A stretch of 64,000 nucleotides of DNA from Halomonas sp. M4R1S46 (lineage in GTDB: Bacteria > Pseudomonadota > Gammaproteobacteria > Pseudomonadales > Halomonadaceae). The stretch spans positions 496,001 through 560,000 of the forward strand of contig NZ_CP107008.1 in the NCBI RefSeq assembly GCF_025725685.1, given 5' to 3'. Both the position numbers and the translations under genes were made by a program. Positions 31,807 to 44,862 of this stretch are shown in pieces. The notes beneath the pieces are model-generated. The model did no database searches. It had not been told where the DNA came from and saw only the letters and a program-made list of their open reading frames with translations. The stretch's first letter is position 1. Each line of letters opens with the position of its first letter.

Positions 31807-33462
31807 ATGACACGATATATCTTCGTGACCGGCGGCGTTGTGTCCTCTCTCGGCAAGGGCATCGCGTCGGCATCGCTGGCGGCGATTCTCGAGGCCCGCG
31901 GCCTCAAGGTCACCATGCTCAAGCTCGATCCCTACATCAACGTGGATCCGGGCACCATGAGCCCCTTCCAGCACGGCGAGGTGTTCGTCACCGAGGATGG
32001 CGCCGAGACCGACCTGGACCTCGGCCACTACGAGCGCTTCATTCGCACGAAGATGAGCCAGGCCAACAACTTCACCACCGGCCGGGTCTACGAGCACGTG
32101 CTGCGCAAGGAGCGCCGCGGCGACTACCTGGGCGGTACCGTGCAGGTGATCCCGCACATCACCGACGAGATCAAGCGACGCGTCTACGAGGGCGGCAAGG
32201 GCGCTGACGTGGCCCTGGTCGAGATCGGCGGCACCGTGGGCGACATCGAGTCGCTGCCCTTCCTCGAGTCGATCCGCCAGATCCGCAGCGAGCTGGGCGC
32301 GAGTCGTGCCATCTTTATGCACCTCACCCTGGTGCCCTATATCAAGACCGCCGGCGAGACCAAGACCAAGCCGACCCAGCACAGCGTCAAGGAGCTGCGC
32401 TCCATCGGTATCCAGCCGGACATCCTGATCTGTCGCAGCGAGGTGGAGCTGGAGGAAACCGAGCGGCGCAAGATCGCGCTGTTCACCAACGTCGAGGAGC
32501 GAGCGGTCATTCCGCTGCAGGACGCCGACACCATCTACCGTATCCCGCTGATGCTCCACGAGCACGGCCTGGACGAGATCGTCTGCGACAAGCTGCGCCT
32601 GGAAGCCGAGGAGGCCGACCTGGCCGAGTGGGTTCGCGTGCTCGATGCCAAGCTCAACCCGCTCAAGTCGATCAACATCGCCATGGTCGGCAAGTACATG
32701 GAGCTGCTCGACGCCTACAAGTCGCTCAACGAGGCGCTGGTGCACGCCGGCATCCAGAGCCGGGTGAAGGTCAACATCGACTATATCGACTCCGAGGACA
32801 TCGAGCGCCACGGCCCGGAACGCCTGGCCGGCAAGGACGCCATCCTGGTACCCGGTGGCTTCGGCGAGCGCGGCGTGGAGGGCAAGATCGCCACGGCCCG
32901 CTTCGCCCGGGAGAACAAGATCCCCTACCTGGGCATCTGCCTGGGGATGCAGGTGGCGGTCATCGAGTTCGCCCGCCACAAGGCCGGCTGGAGCGACGCC
33001 AACTCCACCGAGTTCACCCACGACACCCAGCACCCGGTGGTCGGCCTGATCACCGAGTGGATCAATCCGGAAGGCAAGATCGAGTTGCGCGACGAGGCCT
33101 CCGACCTCGGCGGCACCATGCGCCTGGGGGGCCAGGTCTGTCGCCTGGCGCCGGGCTCCAGGGCCCGCGAGGCCTACGGCGACGACGAGATCGTCGAGCG
33201 CCACCGCCACCGCTTCGAGGTCAACAACCAGTTCGTCGAGGGCCTGGAGAAGGCCGGCCTGGTGGTCTCCGGACGCAGCGTCGACAACTCCCTGGTGGAA
33301 ATGGTGGAACTGGCCGACCACCCCTGGTACGTGGCCTGCCAGTTCCACCCGGAGTTCACCTCGACCCCCCGTGACGGCCACCCGCTGTTCACCGGCTTCG
33401 TCAACGCGGCCCTGGAGCACAAGGCGGTGCGCACCCGTGCCCAGACCGCCCCGCAGGAGTAA
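31807..33462 (+). CDS. pyrG: CTP synthase
   Basis: PyrG aminates UTP to CTP with glutamine and ATP. The 551-residue product has the synthetase domain beginning TRYIFVTGGVVSSLGKG, with the P-loop, and a C-terminal class I glutamine amidotransferase domain with nucleophile Cys in LGICLGMQ and the His/Glu pair in FHPEFTS. The ATG at 31807 is the family start; an open upstream extension lies over the promoter and repeat. kdsA starts 5 bp after the stop. Confidence 0.98.
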   Translation: MTRYIFVTGGVVSSLGKGIASASLAAILEARGLKVTMLKLDPYINVDPGTMSPFQHGEVFVTEDGAETDLDLGHYERFIRTKMSQANNFTTGRVYEHVLRKERRGDYLGGTVQVIPHITDEIKRRVYEGGKGADVALVEIGGTVGDIESLPFLESIRQIRSELGASRAIFMHLTLVPYIKTAGETKTKPTQHSVKELRSIGIQPDILICRSEVELEETERRKIALFTNVEERAVIPLQDADTIYRIPLMLHEHGLDEIVCDKLRLEAEEADLAEWVRVLDAKLNPLKSINIAMVGKYMELLDAYKSLNEALVHAGIQSRVKVNIDYIDSEDIERHGPERLAGKDAILVPGGFGERGVEGKIATARFARENKIPYLGICLGMQVAVIEFARHKAGWSDANSTEFTHDTQHPVVGLITEWINPEGKIELRDEASDLGGTMRLGGQVCRLAPGSRAREAYGDDEIVERHRHRFEVNNQFVEGLEKAGLVVSGRSVDNSLVEMVELADHPWYVACQFHPEFTSTPRDGHPLFTGFVNAALEHKAVRTRAQTAPQE

Positions 33463-33467
33463 GGTCG

Positions 33468-34319
33468 ATGACCGCCCCCGAACGCCATATCGACGTTGCC
33501 GGCCTGCCGGTCGGCAATGCCCTGCCGCTGACCCTGTTCGCCGGGATGAACGTGCTGGAATCCCGCGAGCTGGCCCTCGAGGTCGCCGAGGCCTATGTCG
33601 AGGTCACCGGGCGTCTGGGCATGCCCTACGTGTTCAAGGCCAGCTTCGACAAGGCCAACCGTAGCTCGATCCACTCCTTCCGGGGACCGGGCCTCGAGAA
33701 GGGCCTGGAGATCCTCGCCGAGGTGAAGGCGCGCTTCGGCGTACCGATCATCACCGATGTCCACGAGCCCTGGCAGGCCAGGCCCGTCGCCGAGGTGGCC
33801 GATGTCATCCAGCTGCCGGCCTTCCTCGCCCGCCAGACCGATCTGGTGGTGGCGATGGCCGCGACCGGGGCGGTGATCAACATCAAGAAGCCGCAGTTCC
33901 TGGCGCCCCACGAGATGCGCCATATCCTGCGCAAGTGCGAGGAGGCCGGCAACGACCGGCTGATCCTCTGCGAGCGCGGCACCAGCTTCGGCTACAACAA
34001 CCTGGTGGTGGACATGCTCGGCTTCGGTGACATGAAGCAGACCGGCTACCCGCTGCTGTTCGATGTCACCCATGCCCTGCAGCGCCCCGGTGGCCGGGCC
34101 GACAGCGCCGACGGGCGTCGCGCCCAGGTCGCCGAGCTGGCCCGGGCGGGGGTCGCCGTGGGGCTGGCCGGCCTCTTCCTGGAGGCGCACCCGGACCCGG
34201 ACAACGCCAAGTGCGACGGCCCCTGTGCGCTGCCGCTCGACAAGCTCGAGCCCTTCCTGGCCCAGCTCAAGGCCCTGGACGACCTGGTGAAGGGGTTTGC
34301 CCCGCTCGAGATTGCCTGA
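33468..34319 (+). CDS. kdsA: 3-Deoxy-D-manno-octulosonate 8-phosphate synthase
   Basis: KdsA condenses phosphoenolpyruvate with arabinose 5-phosphate to make KDO 8-phosphate for lipopolysaccharide inner core. The 283-residue product shows FKASFDKANRSS, TDVHEP, NIKKPQFLAP, CERGTSFGYNNLVVDM and a C-terminal HPDPDNAKCDGPCAL. The gene sits between pyrG and eno, the usual gammaproteobacterial order; eno supplies its PEP substrate. Confidence 0.97.
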   Translation: MTAPERHIDVAGLPVGNALPLTLFAGMNVLESRELALEVAEAYVEVTGRLGMPYVFKASFDKANRSSIHSFRGPGLEKGLEILAEVKARFGVPIITDVHEPWQARPVAEVADVIQLPAFLARQTDLVVAMAATGAVINIKKPQFLAPHEMRHILRKCEEAGNDRLILCERGTSFGYNNLVVDMLGFGDMKQTGYPLLFDVTHALQRPGGRADSADGRRAQVAELARAGVAVGLAGLFLEAHPDPDNAKCDGPCALPLDKLEPFLAQLKALDDLVKGFAPLEIA

Positions 34320-34355
34320 TTTCCCCCAACGCTGACTCGCTAAGGACGACACAAC

Positions 34356-35648
<1,293 letters not shown>

Positions 35649-35678
35649 ACGAACACTGTTGTCTTTGCCGGCGTGATT

Positions 35679-35696
35679 TGTAGGAAATCGCCCACA
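35679..35696 (+). promoter_or_regulatory. Candidate GacA upstream activating site
   Basis: TGTAGG-N6-CCCACA (35679-35696) resembles the GacA-binding consensus TGTAAG-N6-CTTACA, matching 9 of 12 positions with the exact spacing. Its centre lies about 184 bp upstream of the predicted start of the RsmZ-like RNA, similar to the distance known for Pseudomonas rsmZ. It sits between the eno stop and the eno terminator. Confidence 0.45.
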
Positions 35697-35730
35697 AGAT
35701 GACGACGACATCGACCACAGTTAGCCTGAG

Positions 35731-35762
35731 AAAGACCGGCGCTTCGGCGTCGGTCTTTTTTT
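35731..35762 (+). terminator. Rho-independent terminator of eno
   Basis: The stem AAGACCGGCGC / GCGTCGGTCTT with a TTCG tetraloop (one mismatch) is followed by a run of seven or more T. It separates eno transcription from the downstream RNA. Confidence 0.9.
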
Positions 35763-35836
35763 ATCCGACTGATTTCAAAAGGTTTTCTGGGTGGTCGACA
35801 TGACTGCCCCCGGGTCGTGGATGGCGGAGGGGAGGG

Positions 35837-35864
35837 TTGAGAAGTCGCCAGGCCCTGCCACAAT
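35837..35864 (+). promoter_or_regulatory. Promoter of the RsmZ-like RNA
   Basis: TTGAGA (35837-35842, five of six to TTGACA) and CACAAT (35859-35864) are 16 bp apart. Transcription would start near 35871, at the first GGGA. Confidence 0.55.
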
Positions 35865-35870
35865 GAACTC

Positions 35871-36042
35871 GGGATCAGGGAGAGCGGAGTCTCTCCCGGC
35901 AGGATGCCACGGGATGCAGTCTAGAGTGCGCGCGGTGCGACAGGATGCCGCCTCCGCGCAGGGACGTCACTCAGGGAGAGCGAGCGGAAGGATCCGCTCA
36001 AGGATGGCTTGGAGCGGGCGGCCTGCAGGGTCGCCCTTTTTT
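35871..36042 (+). ncRNA. rsmZ: RsmZ/CsrB-type CsrA-binding small RNA (candidate)
   Basis: This stretch encodes no protein but is packed with CsrA-type GGA sites: about eleven in 172 nt, including AGGAT at 35901, 35942, 35989 and 36001, and AGGGA at 35876, 35960 and 35973. Several sit in hairpin loops, for example GCGGA-AGGA-TCCGC (35984-35997) and GGC-AGGAT-GCC (35898-35908). It ends with a GGGCG...CGCCC hairpin and six T (36016-36042). The location beside fdxA is that of rsmZ in Pseudomonas, where the RNA sequesters CsrA/RsmA under GacS/GacA control. csrA lies at 46312 in this window. Exact ends are inferred from promoter and terminator. Confidence 0.82.
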
Positions 36043-36073
36043 GCCTGGTGTTCTCCTCCACGTGCAGGGCAAA

Positions 36074-36113
36074 ACGACGACGCCGAATGTCGAGAGACAT
36101 TCGGCGTCGTCGT
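36074..36113 (-). terminator. Terminator of fdxA
   Basis: An 18-bp perfect stem with loop GAGA (36092-36095) lies 19 bp beyond the fdxA stop; on the minus strand it is followed by TTTT. It also separates fdxA from the convergent small RNA. Confidence 0.88.
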
Positions 36114-36132
36114 GTCCGGGAGGTGGGTGGGC

Positions 36133-36456
36133 TCAGCGCTCCAGGTGCTCCAGCTTGCCGGGCTTGCCGTCCCAGTCCTCGGCGTCGGCCGGCGGGTCCT
36201 TCTTCTCGGCAATGTTCGGCCAGACCTCCGAGAGCTCGGCATTGATCTCGATGAACTGTTCCTGCCCCTCGGGCAACTCGTCCTCGGAGTAGATCGCCTC
36301 GGCCGGGCACTCGGGCTCGCACAGCGCGCAATCGATGCACTCGTCGGGGTGAATCACCAGAAAGTTGGGACCCTCGTAGAAGCAGTCCACCGGGCAGACC
36401 TCGACACAGTCGGTGTACTTGCACTTGATGCAGTTCTCGGTGACGACGAATGTCAT
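36133..36456 (-). CDS. fdxA: Seven-iron ferredoxin FdxA (3Fe-4S and 4Fe-4S)
   Basis: FdxA is a small soluble electron carrier. The 107-residue product has the N-terminal cluster ligands in CIKCKYTDCVEVCPVDCF and the second set in CIDCALCEPECP, then the acidic C-terminal extension typical of Azotobacter ferredoxin I relatives (residues 60-107). The gene is monocistronic, with its own terminator and an AT-rich promoter region upstream. Its physiological partner is not evident from context. Confidence 0.95.
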   Translation of the reverse strand: MTFVVTENCIKCKYTDCVEVCPVDCFYEGPNFLVIHPDECIDCALCEPECPAEAIYSEDELPEGQEQFIEINAELSEVWPNIAEKKDPPADAEDWDGKPGKLEHLER

Positions 36457-36503
36457 GTCAGTCTCCCTTCCTCGGGGCCGGGGCGCGCCGCGGCCGATCG
36501 GTC

Positions 36504-36560
36504 TTGAATGTTGAGTTTTAGGTTATAAAAACGTTTGCTTTTATAATATGTAGAACTTGG
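36504..36560. promoter_or_regulatory. AT-rich fdxA upstream region with a consensus TATAAT on the plus strand
   Basis: This is the most AT-rich stretch of the surroundings (fdxA-mutS gap, 220 bp). On the minus strand TATTATAAAA and TATAAC boxes could serve fdxA. On the plus strand a perfect TATAAT (36542-36547) has TTAGGT 18 bp upstream, but no plus-strand gene follows; transcription would run antisense into mutS. Confidence 0.4.
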
Positions 36561-36676
36561 TCGAACCATTCTAGTCGCCCCGCCATATGTCCCGCAAGCC
36601 GTGGGCTGCCAAGCCGGCGGCGATGGTCGCCGAGCATGAGGGGCAGCGGGTCACGCCCCGTTCGGGCGTCGAGCCC

Positions 36677-39256
36677 TCACAGGCTTTCCTGCCAGCGGTA
36701 CAGCCACTCCAGCGCCTGGCGCGGGGTGACCTCGTCCAGTTGCAGCCCCGAGAGGCTCTCGACCACCGGATGCGGGGCGCTGGCGAAGAGGTCGGCCTGC
36801 TGGGGCGGGGCGGCGCCGTCCAGCGATGCGCCGTCGAGGCGCTGACCTTGATCGACCTCCTGCTGTTCCAGGGTGGCGAGTTTCTCCCGCGCCCGGCTGA
36901 TCACGCCCTGGGGCACGCCGGCGAGCTGGGCGACCTGAAGACCATAGCTCTGACTGGCCGGGCCGTCCTCCACCCGGTGCATGAAGACGATGCCGTCGCG
37001 GTGCTCCGCCGCCGTCAGGTGGACGTTGGCCACCCCCGGCACCTGATCCGCCAGGGCCGTCATCTCGAAGTAGTGGGTGGCGAACAGCGTGAAGGCGCGG
37101 CTGCGGGTCAGGTGCTCGGCGCTGGCCCAGGCCAGGGACAGGCCGTCGAAGGTCGAGGTACCCCGGCCGATCTCGTCCATCAGCACCAGGCTGTGGTCGG
37201 TGGCGTTGTGCAGGATGTTGGCGGTCTCGGTCATCTCCACCATGAAGGTGGAGCGCCCGCCCGCCAGGTCGTCCGAGGAGCCGATGCGGGTGAAGATGCG
37301 ATCCACCGGGCCGATCACCGCCTCGTCGGCGGGCACGAAGCTGCCGGTATGGGCGAGCAGGGTAATCAGCGCCGCCTGGCGCATGTAGGTCGACTTGCCG
37401 CCCATGTTGGGGCCGGTGATCACCAGCATGCGGCGCTCGTCGTCCATGTGCAGGTCGTTGGGCACGAAGGGCGCGTCGCTGACCCGCTCGACCACCGGGT
37501 GGCGGCCGCCGCGGATGGCCAGGCCGGGGGCCTCGGGCAGCGTCGGGCGCACCAGGTCCAGGGCCCGGGAGCGCTCGGCGAACGCGGCCAGTACGTCCAG
37601 GGCGGCCAGGGCGCGGGCGCTGGCCTGCAGGGCGCCGAGCTCGGCGTTGAGCTCGTCCAGCAGGCTCTCGTAGAGCAGCTTCTCCCGGGCCAGCGCCCGG
37701 GACTTGGCCGACAGCGCCTTGTCCTCGAACTCCTTGAGCTCGGGGATGATGAAGCGCTCGGCGTTCTTGAGGGTCTGGCGGCGGATGTAGTCCACCGGGG
37801 CGTCGCGGGCCTGGGCGCGAGGGATCTCGATATAGTAGCCATGGACCCGGTTGTAGCCCACCTTGAGCCCGGGCAGGCCGGTCCGCTCGCGCTCCCGGGT
37901 CTCCAGTTGCACCAGGTAGTCACCGGCGTGCTCGGCGAGCCCACGGTGCTCGTCGAGCTCGGCGTCGAAGCCCTCGGCGATCACCCCGCCGTCGCGGATC
38001 ACCACCGGCGGATTCTCCACCAATGCCCGGGCCAGGGTGTCGGCGAGCGCCGGGTAGGGGCGGATATGGCGCTTCAGCTCGTCCAGGGCGGTGCCGTCGG
38101 CGTAGTCGGCCAGCGCGCCCTGGAGGTCGGGCAGGGCGGCCAGGGCATCGCGCAGTCGCGCCAGGTCCCGGGGACGGGCGCTGTAGAGGGCGACCCGGGC
38201 GAGGATGCGCTCCACGTCGCCGATGGCCTTGAGCGAGTCGCGCAGCGGCTCGAAGCCGTCGCGGTCGAGCAGGGCGGCCACCGCCGCCTGGCGGCCGCCC
38301 ACCTGGGCGCGGTCGCGCAGCGGGCGGTTGAGCCAGCGCTTGAGCAGCCGCGAGCCCATGGCGGTGGCGGTGGTGTCGAGCACGCTGGCCAGGGTGTTGT
38401 CCGTGCCGCCGCCGAGGTTGAGGTCGATCTCCAGGTTGCGCCGGCTGGCGGCATCGATCACCACGGCGTCGTCCCGGCTCTCCACGCCGATGGCAGTGAC
38501 ATGGGGCAGGCGCGAGCGCTGGGTGTCCCGGGCGTAGTCGATCAGCACCCCGGCGGCGGTGAGGGCCGCCTCCAGGTGGGCGCAGCCGAAACCGCGCAGG
38601 TCCTGGACCGCGAACTGGTCGCACAGGGTGCGGGTGGCGGACTCGAGATCGAACAGCCAGTCGCTCTGGCGGCGCAGGCCGCGGCGTTCCTCGAGGGCGG
38701 GGGGCAGGGCGAGGCTCTCGGAGAGCAGCAGCTCGGCCGGATCCAGGCGGGTCAGCTCGGCGAGCATCTCGGCCTCGCCCTCGACCTCCAGCACGCTGAA
38801 GCGCCCGCTGGACAGCTCCAGCCAGGCCAGGCCCCAGCGTTCGCCGGCGGGGTGGACCGCCACCACCAGGTTGTCGCGGCGCGCGTCCAGCAGGGCCTCG
38901 TCGTAGAGGGTGCCGGGGGTGACGATGCGCACCACCTTGCGCTCTACCGGGCCCTTGCTGGTCGCCGGGTCGCCCATCTGCTCGCAGATGGCCACCGACT
39001 CGCCGGCCTGGACCAGTCGGGCGAGATAGCCCTCGGCACTGTGGTAGGGCACGCCGGCCATGGGGATCGGCTTGCCCGCCGACTGGCCGCGCTGGGTCAG
39101 GGTGATGTCGAGCAGGGCGGCGGCGCGCTTGGCATCCTCGAAGAACAGCTCGTAGAAGTCGCCCATGCGGTAGAAGAGCAGCACTTCCGGATGCTCGCGC
39201 TTGATCTTCAGGTACTGTGCCATCATCGGCGTGTGCTGGGCGCTGACCTGTGACAT
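36677..39256 (-). CDS. mutS: DNA mismatch repair protein MutS
   Basis: MutS recognises mismatches and, with MutL, starts strand excision. The 859-residue product has the mismatch-reading FYE motif at residues 34-36 (GDFYELF), connector, lever and clamp regions, and a C-terminal ATPase with Walker A TGPNMGGKSTYMRQ, VLMDEIGRGTST and ATHYFEMT. The start MSQVSAQHTPMMAQY is the family start. The 403-bp gap upstream holds a long-form palindromic repeat, and pncC diverges on the other side. Confidence 0.98.
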   Translation of the reverse strand: MSQVSAQHTPMMAQYLKIKREHPEVLLFYRMGDFYELFFEDAKRAAALLDITLTQRGQSAGKPIPMAGVPYHSAEGYLARLVQAGESVAICEQMGDPATSKGPVERKVVRIVTPGTLYDEALLDARRDNLVVAVHPAGERWGLAWLELSSGRFSVLEVEGEAEMLAELTRLDPAELLLSESLALPPALEERRGLRRQSDWLFDLESATRTLCDQFAVQDLRGFGCAHLEAALTAAGVLIDYARDTQRSRLPHVTAIGVESRDDAVVIDAASRRNLEIDLNLGGGTDNTLASVLDTTATAMGSRLLKRWLNRPLRDRAQVGGRQAAVAALLDRDGFEPLRDSLKAIGDVERILARVALYSARPRDLARLRDALAALPDLQGALADYADGTALDELKRHIRPYPALADTLARALVENPPVVIRDGGVIAEGFDAELDEHRGLAEHAGDYLVQLETRERERTGLPGLKVGYNRVHGYYIEIPRAQARDAPVDYIRRQTLKNAERFIIPELKEFEDKALSAKSRALAREKLLYESLLDELNAELGALQASARALAALDVLAAFAERSRALDLVRPTLPEAPGLAIRGGRHPVVERVSDAPFVPNDLHMDDERRMLVITGPNMGGKSTYMRQAALITLLAHTGSFVPADEAVIGPVDRIFTRIGSSDDLAGGRSTFMVEMTETANILHNATDHSLVLMDEIGRGTSTFDGLSLAWASAEHLTRSRAFTLFATHYFEMTALADQVPGVANVHLTAAEHRDGIVFMHRVEDGPASQSYGLQVAQLAGVPQGVISRAREKLATLEQQEVDQGQRLDGASLDGAAPPQQADLFASAPHPVVESLSGLQLDEVTPRQALEWLYRWQESL

Positions 39257-39412
39257 GGGATTCCTTGGACGTCCTGTGGTGAGGGTGGCGATCTATGGGG
39301 GGAGACCGGCGTCGACACGTCATGCATGTCTCGGGCAAAGCCAGTATTCTACGCCCAAGGGCGGTCGACGTCAGGGCCGTCGAGACCTCGTTCAGCGCCA
39401 TTGCAGCCAGGG

Positions 39413-39597
39413 CGAGGGGCGCCGGGGACAGGTCGAAGAGGGGGTCCTGCGCCATGGGTGAGGCGGACCCCGCCGAACGGGCTGGCCATGGATGGCCAGC
39501 ACCGGTCCTGCAAGCGGAGCAGGATGCGAGAGCGCCGCAGGGCGTCGGTAGCGCCCAGGGATGGGTTCACAGCGCCCCCTCGTAGACCTGTCGACGG
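39413..39597. repeat. Dispersed palindromic intergenic repeat, long form, copy 3 (inverted)
   Basis: This 185-bp element in the divergent mutS-pncC gap is the reverse complement of the copy at 3424-3608, equal in length with scattered substitutions. It includes the GGCCATCCATGGCC core and the GACAGGTC/GACCTGTC ends. It lies 63 bp upstream of the pncC start and 157 bp upstream of mutS. The rest of the gene-free stretch shows no clear signal. Confidence 0.87.
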
Positions 39598-39659
39598 AGT
39601 AGCCCCGAGCAGCACGGTTACCTGTGATGGCCCTGAGATCATACCAAGGAGGGAGTCAG

Positions 39660-40181
39660 ATGCCCGTATCGCCCGAGTCGCGCCGACTCTCCGAACGCCT
39701 CGGCGAGCTGTGCCGCAGCCGGGGCGTGACCGTCAGCGCCGCCGAGTCCTGCACCGGCGGCGGGGTGGCCAGCGCCATCACCGAGGTGGCCGGCAGTTCC
39801 GACTACTTCGAGACCGGTTACGTGACCTACGCCAACGGCGCCAAGACCCGCCTGCTGGGGGTGCCCGAGACGCTGATCGAGGCGCATGGTGCGGTCAGTC
39901 GCGAGGTGGTCGAGGCCATGGTGGCCGGCGCCTGCCGGGAGAGCGGTGCCGACCTGGCCGTGGCCGTCAGTGGCGTGGCCGGCCCCGGCGGCGGCGGCCC
40001 CGACAAGCCGGTGGGCACGGTCTGGCTGGCCTGGGGAGGCGCCGACGGTGTCCTCGCCGAGCGCCGCCACTTCCCTGGCGATCGGCAGGCCGTGCGCGAG
40101 CAGGCCGTCGAGGCCGCCCTGGCCGGGCTGATCCTGGCCCTGGCGGACGACCGCGCCGATGCGCCCGGCGACACCAGATGA
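39660..40181 (+). CDS. pncC: Nicotinamide-nucleotide amidase PncC (CinA C-terminal domain)
   Basis: PncC deamidates nicotinamide mononucleotide to nicotinate mononucleotide, recycling NAD breakdown products. The 173-residue product is the stand-alone CinA C-terminal domain with SAAESCTGGGVASAIT, GYVTYANGAK, and VAVSGVAGPGGGGPDKPVGTV. The ATG at 39660 has AAGGAGG 7 nt upstream, which settles the start over an in-frame ATG 12 codons earlier. The pncC-recA-recX order is widely conserved. Confidence 0.95.
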   Translation: MPVSPESRRLSERLGELCRSRGVTVSAAESCTGGGVASAITEVAGSSDYFETGYVTYANGAKTRLLGVPETLIEAHGAVSREVVEAMVAGACRESGADLAVAVSGVAGPGGGGPDKPVGTVWLAWGGADGVLAERRHFPGDRQAVREQAVEAALAGLILALADDRADAPGDTR

Positions 40182-40212
40182 GGCTGGCCGAGCGCCGCTT
40201 TTTTCGTCATAC

Positions 40213-40232
40213 TACTGTGCAGTCATACAGTG
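40213..40232 (+). promoter_or_regulatory. LexA (SOS) box of recA
   Basis: TACTGT-GCAGTCAT-ACAGTG keeps the full CTGT-N8-ACAG palindrome of gammaproteobacterial LexA sites, about 85 bp upstream of the recA ATG and in the place expected for its promoter. Confidence 0.9.
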
Positions 40233-40316
40233 CTTTCGACAGGGGCCGCGAGCCCGTCGCCGCCATTACCGCTTTCGTCATGCCGTCCTCGACGGCGACC
40301 GCTTAGGAGATCCTTC

Positions 40317-41378
<1,062 letters not shown>

Positions 41379-41381
41379 GCC

Positions 41382-41852
41382 ATGCGCGAGCGACTCGCCG
41401 CCGACGCCACGCCCCGGGAAGACGCCATCCGCCTGCTGGCCCGGCGCGAGTATGCCCGGGACGAGCTGCGCGAGCGGCTCGCCGCCCGGGGCCACGCGGC
41501 CGGCGAGGTCGAGGCCTGTCTCGATGCCCTGGTCGAGCAGGGGCTGCAGAGTGATGCGCGCTTCGCCGAGAGCTTCCTGCGGTCCCGGGTGGCCCGCGGC
41601 CAGGGCCCGGTGAAGATTCGCGCCGAACTCGGGCGGCGGGGCATCGACGACGACACCACCCGGGCGGCCTTCCGCGAGGCCGACGACGAGGTCGACTGGT
41701 TCGCGCTGGCCGCCGAGGTCCTGGCGCGGCGCTTTCCCGGCCCCGGCGAGGGGCCGCGGGAGCGCGCCCGCCGCGAGCGCTTCCTGGCCGGTCGCGGCTT
41801 CGACTTCGACCAGCTCAGGCACGCCCTCGCGCACGCCTGGGACGACGCCTGA
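41382..41852 (+). CDS. recX: RecA regulatory protein RecX
   Basis: RecX caps and disassembles RecA filaments, limiting recombination and the SOS response. The 156-residue product shows the repeated three-helix modules: AIRLLARREYARDELRERL, LVEQGLQSDARFAESFLRSR, and a C-terminal FLAGRGFDFDQLRHAL. It follows recA by 3 bp and so is expressed from the same SOS-controlled promoter by readthrough. Confidence 0.95.
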   Translation: MRERLAADATPREDAIRLLARREYARDELRERLAARGHAAGEVEACLDALVEQGLQSDARFAESFLRSRVARGQGPVKIRAELGRRGIDDDTTRAAFREADDEVDWFALAAEVLARRFPGPGEGPRERARRERFLAGRGFDFDQLRHALAHAWDDA

Positions 41853-41897
41853 CCCCTCCCGACGGCCTTCCGCCCTTTAGTCGCTTGACGGCTGCGC

Positions 41898-42150
41898 TAT
41901 AATGGCTCCCTTTGCGGAGGAAACACTGTCTAAATGTCTGCGCGGCTCAATCACTGCGTTACGCGGTGCTGGAGCGCCAGCCCGGTCGCAATCTCAGCCT
42001 ATACCGCTTAGGCTCCGGTTGCTGTGCTCCGTGCGCCTTGTGCTTGAGCGCGCTCGCCAATTTATACAGTGCTTCCTAGTGCCCCGGGTGGCAGCTCGAT
42101 GACGGCTGCACTGCCCGCCCGGCCACCATGCTTATCGCCACGGATACCCC
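41898..42150 (+). other. Long leader of alaS with a consensus -10 box and unexplained sequence
   Basis: A perfect TATAAT (41898-41903) lies about 250 bp upstream of alaS; no good -35 is at 17 bp, though TTGACG occurs 7 bp upstream. The leader contains GGAGG followed by a 25-codon frame (41935-42012, MSARLNHC...) and then a GC-rich stretch with GCGCG/CGCGC motifs and TTTATACAGTGCTTCC. The 11-mer ATACAGTGCTT also occurs in the recA SOS region. It could be a structured regulatory leader or a dispersed repeat; its function is unknown. Confidence 0.4.
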
Positions 42151-44757
<2,607 letters not shown>

Positions 44758-44765
44758 TCCTTTCG

Positions 44766-44795
44766 GGGGCCGGAGGCAGCGATGCCTCCGGCCCC
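44766..44795 (+). terminator. Terminator of alaS
   Basis: A 13-bp perfect stem (GGGGCCGGAGGCA / TGCCTCCGGCCCC, loop GCGA) lies 9 bp after the alaS stop, followed by TGGTCTTTG. Confidence 0.8.
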
Positions 44796-44862
44796 TGGTC
44801 TTTGCGGCCTCCATCACCCTTCACTCATTCGAACGCTAACTCGAAACGAGGGATAACGACAC

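Noticed and set aside
36587..39253. 888-codon open frame opposite mutS
   Set aside because: Antisense shadow of mutS; low-complexity translation.
39326..40306. Plus-strand frame across the palindromic repeat and pncC
   Set aside because: It runs through a repeat and then out of frame with pncC.
41935..42012. 25-codon frame in the alaS leader as a leader peptide
   Set aside because: The ribosome site is too far (about 14 nt), and there is no run of alanine codons as expected for alanine attenuation; kept only as part of the leader description.
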